DNA of 19,377 nucleotides from CAYWHE01 sp964458125 (GCA_964458125.1 CAYWHE010000062.1:1-19377), one strand, 5' to 3'; shown: positions 1-7,941, counted from the stretch's first letter. Translations and numbers: made by a program. Notes: generated by a model from the letters alone, not told the origin.

Positions 1-220
1 GATAAAACTGATATTTGGCCACCCCCATGGCGTTTAACTGAAACAAAACGGATGGGTTGGAAAAGGTAAAATCAATGTCAATGATCAGATCGGCAGAAAC
101 GGTCCGTTTTCCGCTCAATGAGCTCCCTCCCACATTGGAGATCAGGCCTCCTCCGGGAGCAAGGGCCATGTACTCTGTCATGGTACACTGGCTGAAAACC
201 GGATGGTGTTGAAGGCTCAT
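1..220 (-). CDS. Hypothetical protein, 3' part cut by left edge
   Basis: An open frame runs leftwards from an ATG at 220 to the window edge without a stop, about 73 codons. It begins MSLQHHPVFSQ and continues through MTEYMALAPGGGL to ADLIIDIDFTFSN. ATGs at 181 and 166 are alternative starts, and the frame is closed by a stop upstream of 220. Codon use (GCC, CTG, ATC, AAC) resembles the neighbouring genes. The 62-codon frame ending at 78 competes on the same strand but is less gene-like. No family is recognised, there is no clear ribosome binding site, and the missing 3' end prevents any functional call. Confidence 0.35.
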   Translation of the reverse strand, partial: MSLQHHPVFSQCTMTEYMALAPGGGLISNVGGSSLSGKRTVSADLIIDIDFTFSNPSVLFQLNAMGVAKYQFY

Positions 221-312
221 GGCCAGTAAAAAAATATGCTGATGGTAAAGGTAATAAAAAAATCAACTAAAGAAACTTTTTAAACTGTCCGCTCTGCAGG
301 CTTACCAACAGC

Positions 313-362
313 AAAAAAACTGCAGGAAACGAACCTGTCCAATTGAGAACAGGTGGTTTCCT
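313..362 (-). terminator. Rho-independent terminator after the DUF1223 gene
   Basis: Read on the minus strand, the arm AGGAAAC plus ACCTGT (positions 324-338) pairs with ACAGGT plus GTTTCCT (349-362). This gives about 13 base pairs with a small internal bulge and a loop of about ten bases. Four bases after the stem comes a run of seven T on the minus strand (319-313). It lies about 105 bases past the DUF1223 stop codon, so it probably ends the kynurenine-gene transcript. Confidence 0.7.
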
Positions 363-467
363 TCTTAAACCTTGCTTTTATGGGTGATGAAAAAATCAGA
401 TCAAACTTGTCACCATTGCCATCCGGCGCATTCCAGTCCAGCAGGCTGTATACAAAAAGGTAAGGGG

Positions 468-1253
468 CTATTTTACGGTAGCCGGTATTCCGGCCGACAC
501 GGCTCCCAGAATTTTCATGGTTTGCCTGTGCTGTACAAAAGCGATGAGCTGCTGGTTCCTACCCGGTACTTTTTTATTTAACGGCAACAAAACCGTTCCG
601 GCCGGGCGGTTCAGGTCATAGGAATTAAACAGGATCACCACGTTATGATGTACCAGCGTCTTCCCTTCGTTTTCGCCTTTGCCCACGGCATTCGACACTT
701 CCTTATCGACCAGGGCGATTTTTAAAAAATAGTTTTTATCCGTTCTGGAACTGCTGTAGCTGATCTGCATCGTATCATTCACTATTCCCCTATACGCAAT
801 TTCAAGAGTGACGGGAGCCGTCGTATTCAGCGATTTTTCCAGCAGCGCCCGGATTTGTTTCTCATCCGATCCCAGCATGGCGGACGAACCGTTGATGATC
901 AGCTGGGGCGTATAGGCCTGGGATTCGGGCAGCACGCTGACGTAATTCCGCTGGCGCAAGGTATATTTAAAGCTGCTGTAGGGATCCTTCCAGCCGTATT
1001 TGTTCCAGTAATCCACATGGTATTCAAGGGCGTAAACGGGACTGCCGTTTTTTTCCGCTTCCCGGATCAGTCTGGCCAGGAGCGCTTCGGCCGGCGGACA
1101 TTTTGCGCAGCCCTGGGAGGTAAACAATTCCAGCACTGCAAAGGGCCTGGGAAGGGGTTTTTCCTGTGCCTGAGCTCCGGCTGTCACCCCTACGAGCAGC
1201 AGGGCCGTTTGCAACCGGAGGAATGTTCTTGCGATCATCATCACTGCGTTCAT
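468..1253 (-). CDS. DUF1223 thioredoxin-like exported protein
   Basis: The 261-residue product starts at the ATG at 1253, which overlaps the stop of the upstream decarboxylase gene as ATGA. An ATG at 1283 is also in frame but would delay the signal peptide. Residues 1-30 form a signal peptide ending AGAQAQ. The mature part opens with FAVLELFTSQGC and a CAKC motif (Cys49, Cys52), the hallmark of DUF1223, a thioredoxin-like family. Later come YTPQLIING and, near the C-terminus, LIAFVQHRQTMKILGA, so the domain looks complete. The role is not established; a periplasmic or envelope thiol function is the usual guess. The 4-base overlap implies translational coupling to ACMS decarboxylase, though a link to kynurenine metabolism is only contextual. 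Confidence 0.88.
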   Translation of the reverse strand: MNAVMMIARTFLRLQTALLLVGVTAGAQAQEKPLPRPFAVLELFTSQGCAKCPPAEALLARLIREAEKNGSPVYALEYHVDYWNKYGWKDPYSSFKYTLRQRNYVSVLPESQAYTPQLIINGSSAMLGSDEKQIRALLEKSLNTTAPVTLEIAYRGIVNDTMQISYSSSRTDKNYFLKIALVDKEVSNAVGKGENEGKTLVHHNVVILFNSYDLNRPAGTVLLPLNKKVPGRNQQLIAFVQHRQTMKILGAVSAGIPATVK

Positions 1254-2257
1254 ACGAACATTTTTCTGTCCAGGTTCAGCCATTCCAGGGCCGAACCGCT
1301 GAGCAGCTGTTCCTTGTCCTCCTCACTGTAATGCATGGAACGGATCAGCGCACCGGGTTCGTTTTCACCCAGGGGGAAGGGATAGTCAGAGCCCAGGGCC
1401 ACCCGGTTTACCCCGACCAGTTTAATAATATAATCCAGCATCAGCGGATCATGAACGAGGGAATCCAGAAAAAATTTTCCCATGTAGTTTCTCGGAGGCA
1501 CGGGATTATCGATGGCCACCAGGTCGGGACGGCAGTCGAAGCCATGCTGGATGCGTCCGATGGTAGCAGGGAAAGAGCCTCCTCCGTGGGCAAAGGCCAC
1601 GCGCAAGGCCGGCAGGCGCTCAAACACACCGCCGAAGATCATGGAACAGATGGCCAGGGATGTTTCGGCCGGCATGCCCACCAGCCAGGGCAGCCAGTAG
1701 CGTTGCATGCTGTTGGTGCCCATCATGTCCCAGGGATGCACAAACACGCTCATGCTCATTTTTTCGCAGGCCTCGAATACGGGGAAGAGTTCAGGTGCAT
1801 TCAGGTTCCATTCATTCACGTGGGAGCCGATCTGTATTCCCGCCAGGCCCATCTGCCTGCAGCGTTCCAGTTCGCTGATGGCCACCTGCGGATCCTGCAT
1901 GGGAACGGTGCCCAACCCGATAAAACGTTTGGGATACCGGTGAACCAGGTCCGCAATATGATCGTTCAGCAACATGGAAACCTCCAGGCAGTCCGCGGCT
2001 TTCGCCCAGTAGCTGAACATGACCGGGATGGTCGACAACACCTGCACGTCCACCTGGTGACGATCACATTCCTCCGTCCGCACCTGCGCATCCCAGCAAT
2101 TGCTTTCCACTTCCCGGAAAAATTTATCCCCGACCATCATCCGGGCACAGCATGGTTTGTGATGTTCCAGTGAAATAAAACCTCCGTATCCGAATTTTGA
2201 TTTAAAATCGGGAAGGTGTTCGGGAATAATGTGGGTGTGGATGTCGATGCTAAGCAT
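1250..2257 (-). CDS. acmsd: 2-amino-3-carboxymuconate-6-semialdehyde decarboxylase
   Basis: This amidohydrolase-fold enzyme converts ACMS, the ring-opening product of 3-hydroxyanthranilate, to 2-aminomuconate semialdehyde, competing with spontaneous closure to quinolinate. The ATG at 2257 gives 335 residues, the family's normal size; a TTG 60 bases upstream is less likely. Metal ligands are all visible: His7 and His9 in IDIHTHI, His174 in VFVHPWDMM, His224 in FAHGGGSFP and Asp291 in LGSDYPFPLGE, matching the spacing of the Pseudomonas enzyme (9/11, 177, 228, 294). The gene for the preceding enzyme lies 165 bases upstream on the same strand, and the DUF1223 gene overlaps the 3' end by four bases. 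Cytoplasmic; no signal peptide. The chemistry is assigned with high confidence from the HHHHD site and the gene neighbour. Confidence 0.95.
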   Translation of the reverse strand: MLSIDIHTHIIPEHLPDFKSKFGYGGFISLEHHKPCCARMMVGDKFFREVESNCWDAQVRTEECDRHQVDVQVLSTIPVMFSYWAKAADCLEVSMLLNDHIADLVHRYPKRFIGLGTVPMQDPQVAISELERCRQMGLAGIQIGSHVNEWNLNAPELFPVFEACEKMSMSVFVHPWDMMGTNSMQRYWLPWLVGMPAETSLAICSMIFGGVFERLPALRVAFAHGGGSFPATIGRIQHGFDCRPDLVAIDNPVPPRNYMGKFFLDSLVHDPLMLDYIIKLVGVNRVALGSDYPFPLGENEPGALIRSMHYSEEDKEQLLSGSALEWLNLDRKMFV

Positions 2258-2318
2258 AACGTGTTGGGAATGAACTACCGGATGAGCCTTTTCTGCCTTG
2301 GGGTAAAGGTCTGACAAA

Positions 2319-2333
2319 CCGGGTTGTCCCCGG
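2319..2333 (-). other. Short GC hairpin between nbaC and acmsd
   Basis: On the minus strand CCGGG pairs with CCCGG across a five-base loop and is followed by only three T. It lies in the 165-base spacer between the dioxygenase and decarboxylase genes. It could be a weak attenuator, an mRNA-processing structure, or chance. The rest of the spacer shows no gene or clear promoter. Confidence 0.25.
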
Positions 2334-2422
2334 CAAAAGGACGAAATGGAACGGGATGGAGTTCAGTCCGGTATTTCATTCCCGAAAATTTTCAAGCCTT
2401 GGTTGTTTTCTTTCTCCATCAA

Positions 2423-2950
2423 TTAAGCGAGTTTGGGAGGAGGTTCCATCACATGTCCGCAGTTTTTACAGGTACGCCAGTCCTTATTTTCATAAAACCT
2501 GTTCATCACGACCGGCAGGTCTTTGACAATGTCTTTCAGATCCAGGAATTCTTCATACAGTTTGGCATGGCATTTCTCGCAGAACCATAAAAAGCCGTCC
2601 TTCATACCCGGTTTCCGCTGTACCTCCATCACCAGCCCGACCGTATTGGGTCCTCGCTGTGGACTGTGCGGCACTCTTGCCGGCAGTAAAAAAATTTCGC
2701 CTTCCTTAATCGGTATATCGACAGGCTTCCCGTCTTCGATAATTTTAACCACCACATCGCCTTCGAGCTGGTAGTAAAATTCTTCTGTTTCATTAAAATG
2801 GTAGTCCTTACGGGAATTCGGACCGCCCACCACCATGACGATAAAATCCTGTTCGGGTTTATAAACCACCTGGTTGCCTACGGGTGGTTTGAGCAGGTGG
2901 CGGTTTTCGTCCACCCATTTTTTAAAGCTGAATGCTCTGGTTATGGCCAT
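2423..2950 (-). CDS. nbaC: 3-hydroxyanthranilate 3,4-dioxygenase
   Basis: This cupin ring-opening dioxygenase (also called HAAO) uses O2 and Fe(II) to convert 3-hydroxyanthranilate to ACMS, the substrate of the next gene's product. The 175 residues match the bacterial family length. Iron ligands His51, Glu57 and His95 sit in KDYHFNETEEFYYQ and ARVPHSP, at the same numbers as in the Cupriavidus enzyme; Arg47 and Arg99 of the substrate pocket are also present. The bacterial C-terminal rubredoxin-like second iron site is intact: Cys124 and Cys127 in CEKC, Cys161 and Cys164 in CKNC. It is probably the first gene of the minus-strand group, divergent from the SDR gene across 165 bases. Cytoplasmic. 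nbaC and haaO are both used as symbols. Confidence 0.96.
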   Translation of the reverse strand: MAITRAFSFKKWVDENRHLLKPPVGNQVVYKPEQDFIVMVVGGPNSRKDYHFNETEEFYYQLEGDVVVKIIEDGKPVDIPIKEGEIFLLPARVPHSPQRGPNTVGLVMEVQRKPGMKDGFLWFCEKCHAKLYEEFLDLKDIVKDLPVVMNRFYENKDWRTCKNCGHVMEPPPKLA

Positions 2951-3013
2951 CGTATGATTTTTTTCGGGTTGATTTTCTGAACTATTTTAGGGTTACTTTT
3001 TCAAATTAAATTT

Positions 3014-3021
3014 TAGATTTG
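3014..3021 (+). promoter_or_regulatory. Possible Bacteroidota -7 element for the SDR gene
   Basis: TAGATTTG matches the Bacteroidota housekeeping -7 consensus TAnnTTTG exactly and faces the SDR gene, which starts 95 bases downstream. The expected TTTG -33 element is not clear; TTTTAG at 2985-2990 is the closest. The match is short and could be chance, but it lies in the divergent 165-base spacer where a promoter is expected. Confidence 0.3.
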
Positions 3022-3115
3022 CATGATCAATCCTGATTCAAACTTACAGGAATTGCCTGAATACACAAAAGTACTTCTTTCCCCGATATTAAAAATGATG
3101 GTCTGACCTGTTTCC

Positions 3116-3904
3116 ATGAATCTGAATTTAAACGGCAAACGCGCCCTGGTTTGCGGCAGCACCCAGGGCATTGGAAAGGCTGCGGCCATGGAACTGGCTG
3201 AGGCGGGAGCCTCGGTGATCCTGGTAGCCCGCAATGCCAACCAGTTGCAGCAAACCGTTCATGAACTTCCCCGGAAAGACGGTGCCAAACATCATTTCCT
3301 CTCAGCTGATTTTCATGAACCCGCTCTCCTGAAAACCATCGTGGAAACTTTCATTCATGATACAGGGGCCATACAGATCCTGGTTAACAATACCGGCGGC
3401 CCGGCGGCCGGCCCCATCACGCAAGCCAAAACCGATGAATTTATCCTGGCTTTCAACAGCCACCTCATCTGCAATCATATCCTGGTGCAGGCCGTGCTGG
3501 ACGGGATGAAGAAATCGCATTACGGCAGAATCATCAACATCATCTCCACTTCGGTGAAACAACCGCTGAAGGGACTTGGCGTTTCCAATACCATACGCTC
3601 GGCCGTGGCCAACTGGAGTAAAACCCTGGCCGGAGAAGTGGCCGCCTTCGGCATTACCGTCAACAATGTATTGCCCGGAGCCACCAATACCGTCCGGTTA
3701 AGTTCACTCATTGAAGCCAAAGCAGGAAAGACCGGAAAAAGCATCGGGGAGTTACAGCATGAAATGCTGGCGGAAATTCCCGCCGGACGTTTTGCCGAAG
3801 CATCCGAGATAGCTGCCGCAGTCGCCTTCCTGGCTTCTCCTGCCGCAGCCTATATAACCGGCATAAACCTTCCGGTGGATGGAGGACGGACCCTTTGCCT
3901 TTAA
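3116..3904 (+). CDS. SDR-family protein with degenerate active site
   Basis: The 262-residue Rossmann protein has the SDR glycine motif GSTQGIG (14-20), NNTGG at 91-95 (usually NNAG), and the C-terminal LPVDGG signature. The catalytic tetrad is altered. Asn114 and Ser144 can be aligned, but the YxxxK motif 13 residues after Ser144 reads SNTIR, giving Ser157 and Arg161 in place of Tyr and Lys. This fits a known beta-ketoacyl-ACP-reductase-like subgroup of SDRs that lacks a perfect catalytic tetrad, so a normal dehydrogenase reaction should not be assumed. It is divergent from the 3-hydroxyanthranilate dioxygenase gene and may act on a kynurenine-pathway metabolite, but only its position suggests that. 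The ATG at 3116 places the glycine motif at the usual distance from the N-terminus. Confidence 0.85.
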   Translation: MNLNLNGKRALVCGSTQGIGKAAAMELAEAGASVILVARNANQLQQTVHELPRKDGAKHHFLSADFHEPALLKTIVETFIHDTGAIQILVNNTGGPAAGPITQAKTDEFILAFNSHLICNHILVQAVLDGMKKSHYGRIINIISTSVKQPLKGLGVSNTIRSAVANWSKTLAGEVAAFGITVNNVLPGATNTVRLSSLIEAKAGKTGKSIGELQHEMLAEIPAGRFAEASEIAAAVAFLASPAAAYITGINLPVDGGRTLCL

Positions 3905-4010
3905 CGTATGGGTTTATATCCGGAGATGGAGGACCGATTACGGGTATATGAACTATAAACCATTAAATTTCACGCTCATCAATACTGTTCAAGATTAAAA
4001 CCAAAACCAT

Positions 4011-6818
4011 ATGAAACAAAAATTGAGTCTCTTTATTATTGTTCTGCTTATTTTCAATCTGCCGCTTCCTGCGCAGCAACCGGGCATGATGGACCAGCTG
4101 CCGTTGGATCCGGCCATCCGTTACGGTACACTGCCTAACGGGATGAAGTATTATGTACGAAAGAATTCCAAACCTGAAAAGCGGGCTGAACTCCGGCTGG
4201 CGGTGAATGCCGGAAGCACGGCCGAAAACGATGATCAGCAGGGCCTGGCCCATTTTTGTGAACACATGGCTTTTAACGGCACGAAAAATTTTAAGAAAAA
4301 CGAACTGATCAACTACCTGGAATCCATCGGCACCAAGTTCGGTGCGCACCTGAATGCCTATACGAGTTTTGATGAAACCGTTTACATGATCCAGATCCCG
4401 ACGGACGTGGACAGTATCCTGGACAAGGGTTTGCAGATCATGGAAGACTGGGCGCACAACGTGAGTTACGACTCGGTGGAGATTGATAAGGAAAGAGGCG
4501 TGGTGATGGAAGAATGGAGACTTGGACTGGGGGCTCAGGAACGGATGCGGAAAAAATATTTCCCCGTCCTGTTCAAGGATTCCCGCTATGCCGTCCGCCT
4601 TCCCATCGGGACTCCGGAGGTGCTGGAAAAATGTCCTTATGAAGCGTTGAGATCCTTTTACCGTGACTGGTACCGTCCCGATCTGATGGCCGTTGTGGTG
4701 GTTGGGGATTTTGATCTCGACAAGATGGAAAAAGAAATTAAGAGCCGTTTTGGCTCCATTCCCAAACGGGAAAATCCAAAACCGCTGAAGACCTGGGAGG
4801 TTCCCGACAACAAGGAATTCCTGGCGGCCGTGGCCACCGACAAGGAAGCCCAGTTCACGCTGGTGCAGCTGAACTATAAACAAAAGCATGAGCGGACCAC
4901 CAATGTGGTGGAATACCGGAGGCATCTGGTTGAAGAATTGTATAACGGCATGATCGGGGCCCGGCTGACTGAACTCACCAAGCAGGAAAACCCGCCTTTT
5001 GTGTTTGCGGCCAGCAATTATTCCCAGATGGTGCGGAACAAGGATTCGTATTCCTGTTTTGCAGCTGTTAAACCCGATGGCATCGAAAGCGGTTTGAAAG
5101 CGCTGGTTACCGAAAACGAAAGGGTTAAGCGGTTTGGATTTACGCCAAGCGAATTTGACCGGCAGAAAAAAGAAATGCTGCGCAACATGGAAAAAATGAA
5201 TAATGAAAAAGATAAGACGGAGTCGCGCAACCTGGCCATGGAGTATGTGTATCATTTTTTACAGGGTGAACCGGCCCCCGGTGTGTCTTATGAATATGCG
5301 CTGTACCGCATGCTGTTACCCGATATCAAACTGGAAGAAATCAACGCCCTTGCCGGTCGTTGGGTGACCAATGGTGAAAATGCCGTGGCCATCATCATGG
5401 GTCCGGAACGTGAAGGGCTGACCATGCCTACGGATGCACGTATTCAACAACTCATTAAGGAAGCCCAAACCGCCCCCGTTAAAGCCTATGTGGATAAGGT
5501 ATCCAATAAGCCACTGCTGGCCGCCGTTCCGGCGGGATCCAGGATTGCCTCAGAAAGCGAACTGAAGGAACTGGGTGTACAATCCTGGATACTGGGCAAC
5601 GGGGTAAAGGTAAATCTGAAAACCACCGATTTTAAGAATGATGAAGTGCAGTTCAGCGCCTTTGCCTTTGGCGGAAGTTCGGTGGTGGAAGACAAGGATT
5701 ATATGTCGGCGGCATTTGCCGACGGCATCATCAACGAATCGGGTCTGGGAGAATTTGACCAGACGGCACTGGAGAAAATGCTGCAGGGCAAAATCGTGGA
5801 AGTCACCCCGGGCATCAATGACCTCACCCAGGAACTTTCCGGCAACTGTTCCCCGAAAGACCTGGAAACCATGATGCAGCTGATTTACCTTTATTTTACC
5901 GCTCCCCGTAAAGACCCGGTGGCATTCAAAGCCGTGAAGGAACAGTTTGCCTCCTTCATGCAAAACCGCGACAACAGCCCCGAACGTGTTTTTGCAGATA
6001 CGGTAGCCTATACGATGTCGGGATACAATTACCGGAACCGCCCCCTGAGGCCGGCCATGCTCGATGACATTAACCTGGACCGGGCCTATGAAATTTACAA
6101 GGAACGCTTCTCCGATGCCAGCGGATTCACGTTCACCTTTGTAGGCAATGTGAAAGCTGAATCGCTGAAACCGCTTACCGAGAAATACCTGGGTGGATTG
6201 CCTGCCTCCGGCAAAAAAGAAACGTTTAAGGACCGTGAAAAGGAAGGCCCGAAAGGCAACCTGGCTGCCGTGATCAAAAAAGGAAAGGAGCCCAAGAGTT
6301 CCGTGAACCTGAAGTTTACCGGGCCCTTTGAATACAACAGGAAAAACAGGAATGAAATGAATGCCCTGATTAAGCTGCTGAGCATTAAACTCCGTGAAAA
6401 CCTCCGGGAAGATAAGGGCGGCGTATATGGTGTTGGCGCCAACCCGGTCATGAAACATTACCCGAAAGAAACCTATACCATCACCATCGGTTTTGGATGC
6501 GCTCCGGAAAATGTTGAAAAACTGATCGCTGCCTCTTTATCGGAAATAGATGATATCAAAAAGAACGGCTGTAATGAAACCAACCTCACCAAGGTGAAGG
6601 AAACGTTTATCCGGGAACGGGAACTTTACCTGAAAGAAAATAATTTCTGGCTGGCCTCCATTTCACAAAATGAGATGAACAAGGAAAACCTGCTGGAAAT
6701 CCTCGAGTACAACAAATGGGTGAACAGCCTGACCAGTGAAGACTTTAAACGGTTGGCCAATCAATACTTTAACCCGAAAGAATACAAGCGCTTTGTGCTG
6801 ATGCCGGAACAACCCTGA
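4011..6818 (+). CDS. M16 family zinc metallopeptidase, exported
   Basis: The 935-residue protein is a two-halved M16 (insulinase/pitrilysin) peptidase. Residues 1-21 form a signal peptide (MKQKLSLFIIVLLIFNLPLP, then AQ), which places it in the periplasm or outer envelope. The inverted zinc motif HFCEH lies at 81-85 (His81, Glu84, His85), and the third ligand comes from ERGVVMEE at about 161-168. A catalytic M16 domain spans about 40-190, an M16_C domain about 205-390, and an inactive second half about 540-935 holds the conserved GGVYGVGANP segment. The length is usual for Bacteroidota M16 proteins. It probably degrades peptides within the M16 chamber; the substrate is unknown. It stands alone on the plus strand 106 bases after the SDR gene and is convergent with the gene ending at 6839. 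Confidence 0.93.
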   Translation: MKQKLSLFIIVLLIFNLPLPAQQPGMMDQLPLDPAIRYGTLPNGMKYYVRKNSKPEKRAELRLAVNAGSTAENDDQQGLAHFCEHMAFNGTKNFKKNELINYLESIGTKFGAHLNAYTSFDETVYMIQIPTDVDSILDKGLQIMEDWAHNVSYDSVEIDKERGVVMEEWRLGLGAQERMRKKYFPVLFKDSRYAVRLPIGTPEVLEKCPYEALRSFYRDWYRPDLMAVVVVGDFDLDKMEKEIKSRFGSIPKRENPKPLKTWEVPDNKEFLAAVATDKEAQFTLVQLNYKQKHERTTNVVEYRRHLVEELYNGMIGARLTELTKQENPPFVFAASNYSQMVRNKDSYSCFAAVKPDGIESGLKALVTENERVKRFGFTPSEFDRQKKEMLRNMEKMNNEKDKTESRNLAMEYVYHFLQGEPAPGVSYEYALYRMLLPDIKLEEINALAGRWVTNGENAVAIIMGPEREGLTMPTDARIQQLIKEAQTAPVKAYVDKVSNKPLLAAVPAGSRIASESELKELGVQSWILGNGVKVNLKTTDFKNDEVQFSAFAFGGSSVVEDKDYMSAAFADGIINESGLGEFDQTALEKMLQGKIVEVTPGINDLTQELSGNCSPKDLETMMQLIYLYFTAPRKDPVAFKAVKEQFASFMQNRDNSPERVFADTVAYTMSGYNYRNRPLRPAMLDDINLDRAYEIYKERFSDASGFTFTFVGNVKAESLKPLTEKYLGGLPASGKKETFKDREKEGPKGNLAAVIKKGKEPKSSVNLKFTGPFEYNRKNRNEMNALIKLLSIKLRENLREDKGGVYGVGANPVMKHYPKETYTITIGFGCAPENVEKLIAASLSEIDDIKKNGCNETNLTKVKETFIRERELYLKENNFWLASISQNEMNKENLLEILEYNKWVNSLTSEDFKRLANQYFNPKEYKRFVLMPEQP

Positions 6819-6850
6819 AGGACGCACTTCGCTTGCCTTCAGGGTTGTTC
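6807..6850. repeat. Perfect inverted repeat across two convergent stop codons
   Basis: GAACAACCCTGAAGG (6807-6821) is exactly repeated in reverse complement at 6836-6850, with a 14-base loop. The left arm contains the M16 stop codon and the right arm the stop of the minus-strand gene, so both proteins end EQP. It should form a strong hairpin in either transcript and may act as a bidirectional terminator or 3' stabiliser. No T-run follows on either strand, so it is not a classical intrinsic terminator. Confidence 0.75.
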
Positions 6851-7345
6851 ATGCACCTTCCTCTTTCCTGATAACTGATCGAGAAACAGGAGTAAAATCA
6901 GGGAAATAGTCAACGCGGCAAAACCAGACAGAGAGGATAGGCCGGACAGCAGGGAATTCAGTGCATGATGAATGGTATCCGTCAATGGTCTGGCACGGTC
7001 CAGGTACTGCGTATAGGATGCGGTTGCTGTTTCTCCGGAGGAGGGCAGCAACCAAACCAGCAGGCATAAAACACCCATACTGATCCCTGTCAACCACCAT
7101 CCCCTGGGTGAAATAACAGGCTTATAAATAAAGACTTTTCTCGCATCCTGGGCATGGATCTTCTCCATCAGGGAGGAGGTGAAGTTCCAGGAAGGCTCTT
7201 GTTGTCCTGCCTGCTGCAGGAGTTTACGGGTCAGATCGTCCATGTCAGGTAATTCTTTCATATCGTTTTTCCGGGCGAACGGCTCCGCGAAATGGCGTGG
7301 GGCCTCGTTCCAATTATTTTTTATTTGCCGCAAGCGGCGGGTCAT
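6839..7345 (-). CDS. Small membrane protein, putative anti-sigma partner
   Basis: The 168-residue product starts five bases after the ECF sigma stop codon. An ATG at 7261 would give 140 residues (MKELPDMDDLTRKLLQQAG) and has GGAAAA in front, so it may be the true start. Residues about 36-65 form a soluble helical region (LTRKLLQQAGQQEPSWNFTSSLMEKI). Two hydrophobic segments follow at about 82-100 and 138-157, with a short loop between. No zinc-binding HxxxCxxC motif of the classic ZAS anti-sigma fold is present. The tight pairing with the sigma gene and the soluble-then-membrane layout suggest an anti-sigma or sensor role by inference; no family is recognised with certainty. Its C-terminus is encoded in the inverted repeat shared with the M16 gene. 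Confidence 0.8.
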   Translation of the reverse strand: MTRRLRQIKNNWNEAPRHFAEPFARKNDMKELPDMDDLTRKLLQQAGQQEPSWNFTSSLMEKIHAQDARKVFIYKPVISPRGWWLTGISMGVLCLLVWLLPSSGETATASYTQYLDRARPLTDTIHHALNSLLSGLSSLSGFAALTISLILLLFLDQLSGKRKVHEQP

Positions 7346-7350
7346 TCACC

Positions 7351-7929
7351 CTAAGAGATTAATTCTGTTGCTTCGTGTTTTAACAATTGCCGCAATTCAT
7401 CATACAGCCTCTTTCGCGCCCTGAACAGTTTCACTTTAATGTTACTTTGTCCGAGCCCGGTGATTTCACTGATTTCATCAATGGAACAGTCGTTCAGGTA
7501 AAACAAAGATACGATACTGGCATCATCCCCCGGTAGTTTTTCAAGCGCCTGGTTCACATATTTCTTTTGTTCCTGTCCATGCAGCTTTTCAAGTTCGCGT
7601 ACGGTGTCGGCCGGCTCCATCCAGTCGAAATTTTCATCATCCCGGGAGTAAACCGGCAGTTTTTTCTTTCGCATTTTCGAAATGGCATTGTTGTAAACAA
7701 TACGGAACAGCCAGGTGGAAAATTTGGAATCCTTCCTGAATTCGCGGAGTGCATGATATACTTTCAGAAAGGAATCCTGCGTAACTTCCTCGGCATCTTC
7801 CCGGCTCTTCAACATTCGGAAAGCCACGTTAAAGGCCTGTGACTTGTGCTTATCCACCAGGAAAGCAAAAGCCGCGGCCTGACCTGAGAGGACGGCATCA
7901 ATATAATCATTATCTTCCCGGTACTGCAT
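7351..7929 (-). CDS. ECF (sigma-24/RpoE-like) RNA polymerase sigma factor
   Basis: The 192-residue protein has sigma-70 region 2 at about 20-90, including AFRMLKSREDAEEVTQDSFLKVY and the -10 recognition stretch FSTWLFRIVYNNA. Region 4 lies at about 123-183, with the helix-turn-helix CSIDEISEITGLGQSNIKVK followed by LFRARKRL. It lacks region 3, as ECF factors do. It redirects RNA polymerase to a small regulon. The downstream gene begins five bases after its stop and probably encodes a membrane partner. An ECF-type promoter sequence (TTTTGTAACC-N16-CGTC) lies just upstream and suggests autoregulation; the leader would be only about 8 bases. The ATG at 7929 gives the usual N-terminal length. Confidence 0.95.
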   Translation of the reverse strand: MQYREDNDYIDAVLSGQAAAFAFLVDKHKSQAFNVAFRMLKSREDAEEVTQDSFLKVYHALREFRKDSKFSTWLFRIVYNNAISKMRKKKLPVYSRDDENFDWMEPADTVRELEKLHGQEQKKYVNQALEKLPGDDASIVSLFYLNDCSIDEISEITGLGQSNIKVKLFRARKRLYDELRQLLKHEATELIS

Positions 7930-7941
7930 GATCTGAACCCT

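Noticed and set aside
1166..2173. 335-codon plus-strand open frame
   Set aside because: It lies opposite the ACMS decarboxylase, whose metal ligands and length are unmistakable; the translation is rich in His, Gln and Pro and matches no protein type.
3963..5255. 430-codon minus-strand open frame
   Set aside because: It is antisense to the 5' part of the M16 protease gene; its Phe- and His-rich translation is typical of an antisense shadow.
5550..6458. 302-codon minus-strand open frame
   Set aside because: It is antisense to the second half of the M16 gene, with no start context and no recognisable domain.
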